Assembly (NCBI RefSeq): GCF_003261635.1
Contig: NZ_QFXK01000089.1
Location: forward strand, 1-62,419
Source of the DNA: Kribbella monticola
GTDB taxonomy: Bacteria; Actinomycetota; Actinomycetes; Propionibacteriales; Kribbellaceae
Length of the DNA: 62,419 bases
Direction of reading: 5' to 3'
Of this stretch, positions 1-8,605 are shown in pieces (position 1 is the stretch's first letter; the number at the start of each line of letters is the position of its first letter). Both the position numbers and the translations under genes were made by a program. The notes under the pieces are model-generated. The model did no database searches and was not told where the DNA came from. It saw only the letters and a program-made list of their open reading frames with translations.

Positions 1-83
1 CCGGGGGCAACGGGGGGCGGGGGGATGGCTACGTTGAGTAGTAGGTCCGTCTGGCAGACGGGGCAGCGCAGGTTGGCGGTCAT
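1..83 (-). CDS. Small CxxC-motif protein (3' end outside window)
   Basis: The reverse strand opens with an ATG at 83-81, 7 nt after a strong Shine-Dalgarno GAGGAGG (complement of 91-97). It encodes MTANLRCPVCQTDLL and then a proline-rich stretch before the window ends after 27 codons. The CPVC pair near the N terminus looks like half of a zinc knuckle, common in short actinobacterial proteins. Too little is present to assign a family. It is transcribed divergently from the methyltransferase to its right. Confidence 0.55.
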   Translation of the reverse strand, partial: MTANLRCPVCQTDLLLNVAIPPPPVAP

Positions 84-103
84 CCGGCGTCCTCCTCGGG
101 TGT

Positions 104-130
104 CTCGTTCACTATCGAAGCTGGAACGAG
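104..130. promoter_or_regulatory. Inverted repeat in divergent intergenic region
   Basis: CTCGTTC (104-110) and GAACGAG (124-130) form perfect 7-bp arms around a 13-nt centre, between the divergent starts of the CxxC protein and the methyltransferase. The position suits an operator. No regulator can be named. Confidence 0.3.
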
Positions 131-181
131 ATGCCGCCTGAGTACGTCTACTCAATTCGTCGCGTAGGCTGCTGCGGGTCT

Positions 182-200
182 GCCGGTCGTCCAGACCGGC
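182..200 (+). promoter_or_regulatory. Leader hairpin before methyltransferase start
   Basis: GCCGGTC (182-188) and GACCGGC (194-200) make a perfect 7-bp stem with a 5-nt loop, ending directly before the GTG at 201. The hairpin would hinder initiation at 201, which fits the ATG at 222 as the real start. Confidence 0.3.
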
Positions 201-221
201 GTGACGACCACGGGGAGCAAG

Positions 222-896
222 ATGAAGACTGGACACATCGAGCTCGCGAGAGCTCAGCAGGAAAGATGGCAGACCGCCTACGAGGGCAATCCACGGTTGC
301 TCGGCGCGGAGCCTTCGGCGGCCGCGCGGTGGACCGTCCGGCTGTTCGAGGCCGCCGGGATCGACGATGTGCTCGAGCTCGGCGCGGGCCAGGGCCGGGA
401 CGCGCTTTACCTTGCCAGGCAGGGATTCAGCGTGCATGCCACCGACTTCAGCGAGGCCGCGCTGAACCAGTTGCGGCTCGACGCGCAGCGTGAAGGGCTG
501 GACGACCGGGTCACCGCCGCCCTGCACGACGTCCGCGATCCGCTGCCACCGGCCGACGCGACGGTCAACGCCGTCTATGCGAACGTCCTGCTGAACATGG
601 CCTTCTCGCGGTCCGAACTACGCTCGCTGGTCAACGAGATCCACCGTGTACTGCGGCCAGGCGGGCTGTTCGTCTACACCGTGTGGTCCACGGCCGATCC
701 GTGCTTCGGCCACTGCACCGACATCGGCGACGGGCTGGCCGCGAGGAACGGATTCGCCGGCCGGTTCTTCGACCTCGACCTGATCCACGAGCTGGCCGAG
801 CGGTGGGAGCTCGGCGGCGTCGACCCGTACGAGGAAGGACCCGAACCGCGCCGGCTCTGGCGGGTCACCCAGGCGAAACCGGCCCCGAAGAGCTGA
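222..896 (+). CDS. Class I SAM-dependent methyltransferase
   Basis: The 224-residue protein has a Rossmann-type methyltransferase domain. Motif I is VLELGAGQGRD at about residues 50-60, followed by an acidic loop with HATDFSEAAL and a motif near LRPGGLFVYTVW late in the protein. This matches the Methyltransf_11/25 family, which uses S-adenosylmethionine; the substrate cannot be told. I chose the ATG at 222 because GGGGAG sits just upstream at 212-217. The in-frame GTG at 201 has no clear ribosome site and abuts a hairpin. No neighbour hints at a pathway; the next gene is a separate membrane protein. The methyltransferase fold is certain, the role unknown. Confidence 0.85.
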   Translation: MKTGHIELARAQQERWQTAYEGNPRLLGAEPSAAARWTVRLFEAAGIDDVLELGAGQGRDALYLARQGFSVHATDFSEAALNQLRLDAQREGLDDRVTAALHDVRDPLPPADATVNAVYANVLLNMAFSRSELRSLVNEIHRVLRPGGLFVYTVWSTADPCFGHCTDIGDGLAARNGFAGRFFDLDLIHELAERWELGGVDPYEEGPEPRRLWRVTQAKPAPKS

Positions 897-1021
897 AGTC
901 CGCTTCCACTCCGGCGCGTCAGGTTGCGGTGTGGTCACCAAAGCGAAAAGTTGCATTGACGAACCCGATGGGTTCCGACAGGCTCGGTCCGCGTCTCACC
1001 TTCGACCATCGGAGCAAAGCA

Positions 1022-1438
1022 ATGCAGTGGTACACAGATGTCCTCAAGAAGTACATCCAGTTCAGCGGTCGCGCGCGGCGCAAGGAATTCTGGATGTTCG
1101 CCCTGTTCAACGCGATCATCTCGATCGTGCTCAGCATCATCGACAACGCGGCCGGTCTGACCAACAGCACCGGCAACGGAGTACTCGGCAGCATCTACAG
1201 CCTCGCCGTCCTGCTCCCGTCGCTGGCCGTCGCGGCCCGCCGCCTGCACGACACCAACCGGTCGGCCTTGTGGCTGCTGCTGATCTTCGCGATCGTGATC
1301 GGCTGGATCGTGCTGCTCGTCTTCTACATCCAGGAAGGCAACGCCGGCGACAACAAGTACGGCCCGGACCCGAAGGCCGCTGAGCGCTTCGGTACAGCCG
1401 GTTCGCCGAACGCGGAACCGGGTTACCCGACCGTCTGA
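1022..1438 (+). CDS. DUF805 family membrane protein
   Basis: This 138-residue protein starts at an ATG preceded by CGGAGC. It has the hallmarks of DUF805: an N-terminal YIQFSGRARRKEFWMF segment, several hydrophobic helices (about residues 22-40, 62-72 and 82-102), and the signature RRLHDTNRSALW in the second loop. The C-terminal tail is short and cytoplasmic-looking, with NKYGPDP typical of the family. DUF805 proteins are small inner-membrane proteins without an agreed function. A perfect hairpin terminator follows. A GAACCC/GGGTTC inverted repeat at 961-975 lies upstream and may be regulatory. Confidence 0.88.
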   Translation: MQWYTDVLKKYIQFSGRARRKEFWMFALFNAIISIVLSIIDNAAGLTNSTGNGVLGSIYSLAVLLPSLAVAARRLHDTNRSALWLLLIFAIVIGWIVLLVFYIQEGNAGDNKYGPDPKAAERFGTAGSPNAEPGYPTV

Positions 1439-1458
1439 TCGGCACCACTCCGTACTAC

Positions 1459-1497
1459 GGTCCCGCGACCCCCGTTCAGCACGGGGTTCGCGGGACC
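1459..1497. terminator. Bidirectional hairpin terminator between DUF805 gene and tldE
   Basis: A 17-nt arm (1459-1475) pairs with 1481-1497 with a single mismatch around a 5-nt loop. It sits between two convergent genes, so it probably ends transcription from both sides. There is no strong T-tract, as is usual in high-GC actinobacteria. Confidence 0.7.
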
Positions 1498-1531
1498 GAG
1501 TCGTTAGGGCGGTCGCGACGAACGGGTGTCG

Positions 1532-2941
1532 TCAGTTCGCCTGGCTGACGCTGGACATGTTGAAGTCGGGGACGAGCAGTGGCGGGGTCGCCGTACGGGA
1601 GAACTCGTCGCCCCATTCGCGGGAGAACGAGGGGACGGTCGCGCCGGCCGCGGTGAAGCGGGCGAGCAGGTCGACCGGGCTCTCGTTGAAACGGAAGTTG
1701 TTGACGGCGCCGGTCACCTCGCCGTTCTCGACCAGGTAGACGCCGTCGCGGGTCAGGCCCGTGAGCAGTAGAGTCTGCGGATCGACGACCCGGATGTACC
1801 ACAAACAGGTCAGCAACAGGCCGTGATCCAGCCCGGCCACCAGGTCGTCCACCGATCCGGTCGCGCCTTCCACAGCAAGGGCGTAGTTGGCGATCGGCGG
1901 AGTCACAGCCGGAGCGCCGGTCAACGCAGCCGTGAACCTGCTCTGCATCAGGTTCTCCAACTTGCCGCCACGGATCCAGTCCGTCGCGGTCAGCGTGAGA
2001 CCGTTGTCGAACACGCTCTCGGAGCCCGCCGACGATCGCACGATGACGAACGGGAACGTCTCCAGCCCCGGCAGCAGCGGGTCCGACCAGAACCTGACCG
2101 GGTGCGGCGACAACACCTCGCCGACCCGGGAACCACCGGTGGGCTTGGCGAAAACGCTGCGGCCCTCATGGGCGTCGCGGCCGTCGAGCCTGGTGTACAT
2201 GTGCGTCATCAGATCCGCGACAGCGGCAGGCGGCAGAATCGTCTGGTGCCGGCCGGCCTCCATCGACACCGTGCGCGTGGCCCAGCTCAGCCGGCGGGTC
2301 AATTCCGCATCGATCGCGAGCGGATCGATGTCGCTGAAGTCGTGCGTCGCCGCTCCGACCCAGGCCGACTGGCTCAGGTCGCTCGACTTGCCGTTCGCAG
2401 TGACGTAACCCCGCGGAAGGGCCTGGCGAAGTCGCAGGCCCGCCGACGTACCGACGTACAGGGTGATGACCTCGTGGTCGGCGAAGCCGTAGAGCCAGCG
2501 GTTCTCGCTGCCGGCCTTCTTGAGGGCTTCGCCGAGTGCGGGGGCGAAGTTCGCGTAGACGCTGACGTCGGTCTCGTCCGGCTCCTCGTCCCAGCCTGGT
2601 CCGACGGTACCGTCCACCAGTGGGCGGGCGTCCTCGGCGGGGCCGGACTCGCGAGCCGCGGCGACCGCGGCCGAGACGAGTTCGCGCAGCGAGGTGTCCG
2701 TCACGGACGAGCGCCCGACCACGCCGGCCGCAGTGCCCTCGCCGGCGCCGACGGTCGCGATCACCGTCACGCTCGAGCCGCGCATCGCGCCGTTGGTGGT
2801 GAGGGTGTTGTTGGCCCAGCGCAGGTTCGCGCTGGAGGTCTCGGCGACCAGGACGACACAGCCCTGGGCACCCTCGGCAGCGGCGAGTTCGAGCGCGCGC
2901 TCGATCGTGTCCTGCGGCGTCAGCTGAATGGCGGTCGTCAC
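1532..2941 (-). CDS. tldE: TldE/PmbA-type metalloprotease subunit
   Basis: The 469-residue protein starts at a GTG that overlaps the tldD stop by 4 nt (GTGA). It belongs to the PmbA/TldE half of the TldD-TldE heterodimer, which degrades unfolded or leader peptides and in some bacteria matures microcins or RiPPs. It lacks the HExxxH motif present in its partner, as expected for the non-catalytic subunit. The late segment WYIRVVDPQTLLLTGLTRDG followed by a VENGEV turn is typical of the family's C-terminal barrel. Coupling to tldD implies stoichiometric production. No RiPP precursor or modification gene lies nearby, so a general proteolytic role is more likely. Confidence 0.9.
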   Translation of the reverse strand: MTTAIQLTPQDTIERALELAAAEGAQGCVVLVAETSSANLRWANNTLTTNGAMRGSSVTVIATVGAGEGTAAGVVGRSSVTDTSLRELVSAAVAAARESGPAEDARPLVDGTVGPGWDEEPDETDVSVYANFAPALGEALKKAGSENRWLYGFADHEVITLYVGTSAGLRLRQALPRGYVTANGKSSDLSQSAWVGAATHDFSDIDPLAIDAELTRRLSWATRTVSMEAGRHQTILPPAAVADLMTHMYTRLDGRDAHEGRSVFAKPTGGSRVGEVLSPHPVRFWSDPLLPGLETFPFVIVRSSAGSESVFDNGLTLTATDWIRGGKLENLMQSRFTAALTGAPAVTPPIANYALAVEGATGSVDDLVAGLDHGLLLTCLWYIRVVDPQTLLLTGLTRDGVYLVENGEVTGAVNNFRFNESPVDLLARFTAAGATVPSFSREWGDEFSRTATPPLLVPDFNMSSVSQAN

Positions 2942-4455
2942 CGGCCGGCCTCCTGCGTGGTGTTGAGGATGCGGACATCGCGGAACAAGGCGGACGGGCA
3001 ACCGTGGCTGACGGCCCCACTCTGCGGCGGCTGCGCTTTGCCGCAGTTGAGCGCGCCACCCAGTACGTAGGTCTGCGGGCCGCCGACGGCTTCCATCGAG
3101 CCCCAGAAGTCGGTGGTCGTGGCCTGGTACGCGACGTCGCGCAGTTGCCCGTCGAGCTTGCCGTTGGTGATCTTGTAGAACCGCTGTCCGGTGAACTGGA
3201 AGTTGTAGCGCTGCATGTCGATCGACCAGGACTTGTCGCCGACGATGTAGATGCCGTTCTGCACCCGGCTGATCAGTTCCTCGGTGGAGGGGCCGTCGGC
3301 CGCGGGCTGCAGGGAGACGTTGGCCATCCGCTGGATCGGCACGTGGCCGGCCGAATCGGCGTACGCGCACCCGTTCGAACGGCTGGTGCCTAGCACGTCC
3401 TTGTTCACCTGAGCCATCCGGCGATCCAGTTGATAGCCGACCAGTACGCCGTCCTTCACCAGATCCCATTGCTGTCCGGCGACGCCCTCGTCGTCGTACC
3501 CGACCGTCGAGAGCCCGTGCTCGGCCGTCCGGTCGCCGGTGACGTGCATGATCGGCGAGCCGTACTCGAGCGTGCCGAGCTTGTCGAGGGTGGCGAAGCT
3601 GGTCCCTGCGTAGTTCGCCTCGTACCCGAGGGCGCGGTCCAGTTCGGTCGCGTGGCCGATCGACTCGTGGATGGTCAGCCAGAGGTTCGAGGGGTCGACG
3701 ACCACGTCGTACTGACCGGCCTCGACACTCGGTGCGGCCATCTTCTCCGCGAGCCAGCCGGGCAGCTGGGCCAGCTCCTCGTCCCAGTTCCAGCCGGTGC
3801 CGGTCAGATACTCCCAACCGCGTCCGGCCGGTGGCGCGAGGGTCCGCATCGAATCGAACCGGCCGGTCTCCGGATCGATCGCGGTCGCGACCAGCTGCGG
3901 GCCGACCCGGATCCGTTGCTGCGTCGTCGACGTACCTTCGGAGTTCGCGTAGAACTTGCACTCGTTGACCGAGGCCACGTGGACGGTGACGTGCGCGACG
4001 CCGTCGGCGTGCAGCAGGCGGTCGCTGTAATCGGTGAGCAGGGCAACCTTCTCCGCCCGCGGCAACGTGAACGGGTCGATCTCGTAGCTCGACACCCAGC
4101 TGACGTCGTCGTAGATCGGCTCGTCGGCGAGCTCGATCGGCTCGGTGTTGATCGGCCGGGAGACCTGCGCGAGGTTCACCGCCTGTTCGGCGATCCGGAC
4201 TGCCTCGTCGGTGCTGAGCGCGACCCCGGCGGCGAAGCCCCAGGTGCCGTCGTGGATCACCCGGACGGCGAGGCCGAGATCCTCGTCGTCGTGGGCGCTC
4301 TCGAGAACGCTGTCACGCAACGAGATCGACTCGGACCGGATCCGCTCCAGCCGGAATTCGGCGTACGTCGCGCCGAGGTCCTTGGCGCGCTGCAGGGCCG
4401 CGTCGGCCAGCTCGTGTCGGGGGAGGGCGAGGAAAGACGCATCGACATCAGGCAC
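2938..4455 (-). CDS. tldD: TldD-type zinc metalloprotease, catalytic subunit
   Basis: The 505-residue protein carries the TldD zinc motif HESIGH at about residues 263-268, followed by the family block around ELDRALGYEANYAGTSF. In TldD the two histidines and a downstream cysteine bind Zn, and the enzyme trims peptides threaded into a cavity shared with TldE. I took the GTG at 4455-4453 as start (VPDVDASFLALPRHEL) because it gives the normal family length; its ribosome site is weak. It is first in a two-gene operon with tldE and is transcribed away from hrpB, with about 130 bp between the divergent starts. Confidence 0.92.
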   Translation of the reverse strand: MPDVDASFLALPRHELADAALQRAKDLGATYAEFRLERIRSESISLRDSVLESAHDDEDLGLAVRVIHDGTWGFAAGVALSTDEAVRIAEQAVNLAQVSRPINTEPIELADEPIYDDVSWVSSYEIDPFTLPRAEKVALLTDYSDRLLHADGVAHVTVHVASVNECKFYANSEGTSTTQQRIRVGPQLVATAIDPETGRFDSMRTLAPPAGRGWEYLTGTGWNWDEELAQLPGWLAEKMAAPSVEAGQYDVVVDPSNLWLTIHESIGHATELDRALGYEANYAGTSFATLDKLGTLEYGSPIMHVTGDRTAEHGLSTVGYDDEGVAGQQWDLVKDGVLVGYQLDRRMAQVNKDVLGTSRSNGCAYADSAGHVPIQRMANVSLQPAADGPSTEELISRVQNGIYIVGDKSWSIDMQRYNFQFTGQRFYKITNGKLDGQLRDVAYQATTTDFWGSMEAVGGPQTYVLGGALNCGKAQPPQSGAVSHGCPSALFRDVRILNTTQEAGR

Positions 4456-4587
4456 GAGTCCGACCCTAGGCCATCGCCAGTACCACGGCCGCGCGGTCCC
4501 GGTACTGCGGGTTCGGGCCGTCGGGGTGACGGGTTCGGGCCGCCAGCAGTGACGGGTTTCGGGTGCTGGTCGGTTAGCGTCGGCTGC

Positions 4588-7305
4588 GTGCTGCTGCCTG
4601 ATCGATCCGTGCCTGGGGCGGACCTGCCGGTTCGCGCTGTCCTTCCTGCCACGGTCGAGGCGGTTCGATCTCACGGTACGGCGGTGTTGGTCGCGCCTCC
4701 TGGATCCGGCAAGACCTCGCTGCTGCCGCTCGCCCTCGCCGATGCGCTGGACGGCACCGTCATCGTCGCCGAGCCGCGGCGAATGGCGACGCGCGCCGCC
4801 GCGACCCGGCTCGCGACATTGGCCGGCGAGCCTCTGGGACGGCGAATCGGCTACGCGATGCGCGGCGAACGCAGTGGCGGCAAGGGCCTCCGCGTCGAGG
4901 TGGTGACGACAGGGCTTCTCGTACGGCGGTTGCAGCAGAACCCCGAACTTCCAGGCGTCGCCGCCGTCGTGATCGACGAGTGTCACGAGCGACACCTCGA
5001 CGCCGATCTGCTCCTGGCGTTCTGCGTCGACGTCCGGGCGAACCTCCGAGAGGACCTCGCCATCGTCGCCACCTCGGCCACAGCGGACACGGTCACCTTG
5101 AGTCGGGCGTTGGCCAGCGCGAGTCCGGCACCTGTGATCACCGCGTCTGCCGCGTTGTTCGACGTCGCGATCGAGTGGGCGCCGCCGCCTGTTCCGGTGC
5201 CGTTGCTTCCTGGTGGGCGCGTCGATCCGCGGCTGCTCGATCACGTCGCCGCGGTGGTGCGACGCGCGCTGGCCGAGAACGAGGGCGATGTGCTCGTGTT
5301 CGTTCCGGGGGAGGCGGAGATCACCGGGGTGGCTCGCCGGTTGGCCGGCGAGAACGTGCTGCCGTTGTTCGGGCGGCAGTCGCGAGCCGAGCAGGACCGG
5401 GCGCTGGCGCCGGGCGCGACCCGGCGGATCGTGGTGACGACCTCGGTCGCGGAAAGCTCGCTGACCGTGCCAGGGGTGCGGGTCGTGGTCGACTCGGGGC
5501 TTGCTCGGGAGCCGCGGACCGATCAATCGCGTGGACTCGGCGCGCTGGTGACTTGCCGGGTGTCGAAGTCGTCCGCGGATCAGCGGGCCGGGCGTGCTGG
5601 GCGGGAGGCGCCCGGTCGGGTCTACCGCTGTTGGTCCGCTACCGATCACGCGCATTTGGACGACCACGCGGCGCCGGAGATCGCTACCGCGGATCTGGCG
5701 GCCTTCGCGCTCGATCTGGCCGCGTGGGGCGCGCCGGGTGGCGAAGGTCTGGCGTTGCTCGAAGCGCCGCCGGTGGTAGCGATGACGGCGGCGACCGAGT
5801 TGCTGCGCCGGCTGGATGCGATCGAGGACGGTGGCCGGATCACCGCACGCGGGCGGCGGATGGCGGCGGTCGGCGCACATCCGAGGCTGGCTCGGGCGCT
5901 GCTGGACGGTACGGCGTGGGTTGGTGCCGAGCGGGCTCGGGAGATCGTGGCGATGCTGTCGGACGATGCCGGGCGGGATTTCGGCGACGACCTGCCGGCG
6001 CGGTGGCGGGCGCTGCGACGAGGGCAGGACCGTGCGGCGACTGCGCGTTGGCGTGACGAGACGAAGCGGCTCGCCCGGGGATCCGACGAGCCTCAAGCGG
6101 CTGGTGGCCAGCTGTCGCCTGGCGGGGCCGCGGGCGGTGGGTTGCGGCCCACGGGCGGAGCTGTGGGCGGTGAGACGCGGCCGACCGGCGGGGCTGCGGG
6201 CGGTGGGTTGCGGCCCACGGGCGGAGCTGTGGGCGGTGAGACGCGGCCGACCGGCGGGGCTGCGGGCGGTGGGTCGTGGGCGACCGGCGGGGCTGTGGGT
6301 GGTGGCCAGCGGCCGGCGGGCGGCGTACCGGATGATCTTGCGGCGGGGATCGTGGTGGGGCTGGCGTATCCGGATCGGATCGCGCGGGCTCGTGGGGTGG
6401 ACTCCACGACGTACCAGATGTCCGGTGGGACCGGGGCCGCCCTCGATCCGCAGTCGCCGTTGCGTACCACGCCGTGGCTGGCGATTGCCGTGGCGGATCG
6501 GGCTCCTGGGCGCGCCGACGCCAGGATCCGTTCCGCTGCGCCGATCGACGAGGCGACAGCGCGGGAGGTCGCCGGCGAACTCGTCTCCGTCTCCGACCAG
6601 ATTCGCTGGGACGACGGCCGGGTGGTGACCCGGCGGGTGGAGTCGCTCGGCGCGATCGTGCTCAACGACGTACCGCTGTCCAAGCCCGACCCGTTGCTCG
6701 TGCAAGCCGCCGTACGTGATGGTCTCCGGCGCAGCGGTCTCGCCGTACTGCGATGGTCAGATGCCGCGGTCTCGCTGCGCGAGCGCCTCGCCTTCTGTCA
6801 TGCGCACCTCGGTGATCCCTGGCCCGCGGTCGACGACGCGGCATTGCTCGCGACGTTGGACGACTGGCTTGGTCCGGAGCTTGCCTCGGTACGCCGATCG
6901 CGCGACCTCACGAACATCGATGTGGCGTCCGCCTTGCGACGGCTGCTGCCCTGGCCGGCTGCGACCCGCTTCGGTGAACTCGCACCGGAGCGACTCGCGG
7001 TGCCGTCAGGGTCGCAGGTGCGGCTCGCGTACGACGGTGCTGAGCCGCCCGTGCTTGCGGTGAAGCTGCAGGAGGTGTTCGGGTGGACCAAGACGCCGGT
7101 GGTCGCCGATGGGCGGGTGCCTGTCGTGTTGCATCTGCTGTCGCCGGCGAGACGTCCAGTCGCGATCACCAGCGATCTCGCGTCGTTCTGGGTGCAGGGC
7201 TATCCACAGGTCCGCGCTGACTTGCGAGCCCGGTACCCGCGGCATCCCTGGCCTGAGGACCCGCTGTCCGCGGTACCGACGAAGCGCGTCAAACCTCGGC
7301 AGTGA
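4588..7305 (+). CDS. hrpB: ATP-dependent helicase HrpB (DEAH-type) with repeat insertion
   Basis: The 905-residue protein has a DEAH/RHA helicase core: Walker A APPGSGKT at about 36-43, DECHERH (motif II) at about 130-136, the SAT motif in VATSATAD, and motif VI in SADQRAGRAGREAPGRVYR. The C-terminal half matches the HrpB-specific region. HrpB proteins are RNA-helicase-like NTPases of unclear cellular role. Usual length is about 800-850 residues. The excess comes from a glycine-rich tandem insertion at about residues 512-577 between the helicase core and the C-terminal domain. The start is the GTG at 4588; an open frame extends upstream but runs antisense through tldD and is not coding there. 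Confidence 0.9.
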   Translation: MLLPDRSVPGADLPVRAVLPATVEAVRSHGTAVLVAPPGSGKTSLLPLALADALDGTVIVAEPRRMATRAAATRLATLAGEPLGRRIGYAMRGERSGGKGLRVEVVTTGLLVRRLQQNPELPGVAAVVIDECHERHLDADLLLAFCVDVRANLREDLAIVATSATADTVTLSRALASASPAPVITASAALFDVAIEWAPPPVPVPLLPGGRVDPRLLDHVAAVVRRALAENEGDVLVFVPGEAEITGVARRLAGENVLPLFGRQSRAEQDRALAPGATRRIVVTTSVAESSLTVPGVRVVVDSGLAREPRTDQSRGLGALVTCRVSKSSADQRAGRAGREAPGRVYRCWSATDHAHLDDHAAPEIATADLAAFALDLAAWGAPGGEGLALLEAPPVVAMTAATELLRRLDAIEDGGRITARGRRMAAVGAHPRLARALLDGTAWVGAERAREIVAMLSDDAGRDFGDDLPARWRALRRGQDRAATARWRDETKRLARGSDEPQAAGGQLSPGGAAGGGLRPTGGAVGGETRPTGGAAGGGLRPTGGAVGGETRPTGGAAGGGSWATGGAVGGGQRPAGGVPDDLAAGIVVGLAYPDRIARARGVDSTTYQMSGGTGAALDPQSPLRTTPWLAIAVADRAPGRADARIRSAAPIDEATAREVAGELVSVSDQIRWDDGRVVTRRVESLGAIVLNDVPLSKPDPLLVQAAVRDGLRRSGLAVLRWSDAAVSLRERLAFCHAHLGDPWPAVDDAALLATLDDWLGPELASVRRSRDLTNIDVASALRRLLPWPAATRFGELAPERLAVPSGSQVRLAYDGAEPPVLAVKLQEVFGWTKTPVVADGRVPVVLHLLSPARRPVAITSDLASFWVQGYPQVRADLRARYPRHPWPEDPLSAVPTKRVKPRQ
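6121..6318 (+). repeat. In-frame 33-bp tandem repeat (6 units) inside hrpB
   Basis: Six consecutive 33-nt units encode 11-residue repeats of the type GGAAGGGLRPT / GGAVGGETRPT. The two unit types alternate, and the first two pairs (66 bp) are nearly identical at DNA level. The last two units are more diverged. The array is a glycine-rich linker and is probably variable in copy number between strains. Confidence 0.9.
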
Positions 7306-7363
7306 AGTCCTGGAACCGACTGTTGGCCTGCGGTGTAGAGACAGACAGAGGACAGGAGGCGGA

Positions 7364-7909
7364 ATCAGCGAGACCGACGAACGGGCGATCCTGGCTCGGG
7401 TGCGGGGTGGCGACGCCACCGCGTACGCGGAGCTGGTGCTGCGGCATGCGCCGGTGGCCAAGCGGACGGCCGTGTTCCTTGGTGCGGGGTCGGAGGCCGA
7501 CGACGTCGTGCAGGAGTCGTTCGTCAAGGCGTACCGCGCGCTCGGCGGCTTCCGCGAGGACGCGGCGTTCAAACCGTGGTTGCTGCGCATCGTCGCGAAC
7601 GAGACGCGCAACCTGCAGCGGTCACGGAATCGCAGGGCGCGCCGCGAGGAGTTGGCGGCGCTACCGGAGAGCGTGCTCGATCCTGCCGAGGAGGCGGCCG
7701 TCACTGAGCGCCGACGCGAGCTGCTGGCCGCAGTACGGGCGCTGCCTGAGCACTATCGGCAGGTGGTGATCTGTCGGTACTTGCTGGAGCTGGATGAGCA
7801 GGAGACGGCGACAGTACTCGGTTGGGCGCGTGGCACGGTCAAGTCGCGACTGCACCGAGCACTGGGACGACTGCGGACACAACTACCCGACAAGGAGGTA
7901 CAGCGATGA
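7364..7909 (+). CDS. ECF-type RNA polymerase sigma factor
   Basis: The protein has sigma-70 region 2 (EADDVVQESFVKAYRALGGF...FKPWLLRIVANETRN) and region 4 (LPEHYRQVVICRYLLELDEQETATVLGWARGTVKSRLHRAL). The family usually begins M-S-E-T-D. Here the codon in that place is ATC (7364-7366), preceded 4 nt upstream by a perfect AGGAGG. The only ordinary in-frame starts are GTG 7400, which trims the first helix and has no ribosome site, or codons deep inside hrpB. I therefore list 7364 and flag a possible AUC start. The stop overlaps the next gene (ATGA), a membrane protein that is its likely regulator. Confidence 0.82.
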   Translation: MSETDERAILARVRGGDATAYAELVLRHAPVAKRTAVFLGAGSEADDVVQESFVKAYRALGGFREDAAFKPWLLRIVANETRNLQRSRNRRARREELAALPESVLDPAEEAAVTERRRELLAAVRALPEHYRQVVICRYLLELDEQETATVLGWARGTVKSRLHRALGRLRTQLPDKEVQR

Positions 7910-8601
7910 GCGACGACCTCGCCAGCGAACTCCGCGCGCTCGGGCGCTCCGCTGTCGTACCTCCGGTCGCGGAGGGCCTCGTCACCGCAGTACTAGAGGC
8001 TGTTGCCGATGAGCCCGTACGCCGGTCGCTCGCGGATCGCCTTCGGAGCCGGTGGCGTGCCCTGCTGGCGCTACTGGCCGTGCTGGTTGGGGGAGCCGTC
8101 GTGATCTCGCCCGTCCGCGCAACGGTCGCCGAGTGGCTCAACATCGGCGGGGTCGAAGCACGGCCCGTCGGACAAAGTCCCAGTACGACGCCGACAGTGC
8201 CGCCCGTCTCGGGACAACTGGGGCTGCAGGAGGCTGAGCGGGTTGCTGGGTTCGCGCCGGTGGTTCCTCGGGCGTTGGGGGCGCCTGCGCGGATCGCGGC
8301 CTCGCCAGGGTTCGTGGCGATGAGTTGGACGACGGGGGAGCGGCTCGAGCAGTTCGAGGCCGAGCCGTCGCCGCGGTACATCAAGAAGTACTACATGGAG
8401 CTAGAGGTCGTGGGCTCCGTCAACGGGTTCTGGTTCAAGGCGCCGTACCAGTTGGTGCTCGTCGACAAGACTGGCAAGGAGAAGATGATCAGGGCGGCAG
8501 GACCGACCCTGGTCTGGGTCCACGAGGGCCGCACCTACCGCCTGGAAGGCGTTGAAAACAAGGAGCGAGCGACCGAGATAGCGCTCTCTGCCGTTCCTTG
8601 A
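7906..8601 (+). CDS. Membrane-anchored partner of ECF sigma factor (putative anti-sigma)
   Basis: The 231-residue protein starts at ATG 7906 behind AAGGAGG, overlapping the sigma-factor stop by 4 nt. The N-terminal 45 residues are cytoplasmic-looking, one hydrophobic helix (ALLALLAVLVGGAVVISPV) lies at about residues 50-68, and the rest is an extracytoplasmic domain after a Ser/Thr/Pro linker. It has no HxxxCxxC zinc anti-sigma motif, so assignment as anti-sigma rests on operon position and topology. The outer domain could sense an envelope signal. Confidence 0.65.
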   Translation: MSDDLASELRALGRSAVVPPVAEGLVTAVLEAVADEPVRRSLADRLRSRWRALLALLAVLVGGAVVISPVRATVAEWLNIGGVEARPVGQSPSTTPTVPPVSGQLGLQEAERVAGFAPVVPRALGAPARIAASPGFVAMSWTTGERLEQFEAEPSPRYIKKYYMELEVVGSVNGFWFKAPYQLVLVDKTGKEKMIRAAGPTLVWVHEGRTYRLEGVENKERATEIALSAVP

Positions 8602-8605
8602 TGGA

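Noticed and set aside
1532..4455. RiPP maturation locus around TldD/TldE.
   Set aside because: No precursor peptide or modifying enzyme is found nearby; the helicase and membrane genes next door do not fit.
2938..6705. Very long reverse-strand frame running through hrpB into tldD.
   Set aside because: The part beyond 4455 is an arginine/proline-rich shadow of hrpB; tldD starts at 4455.
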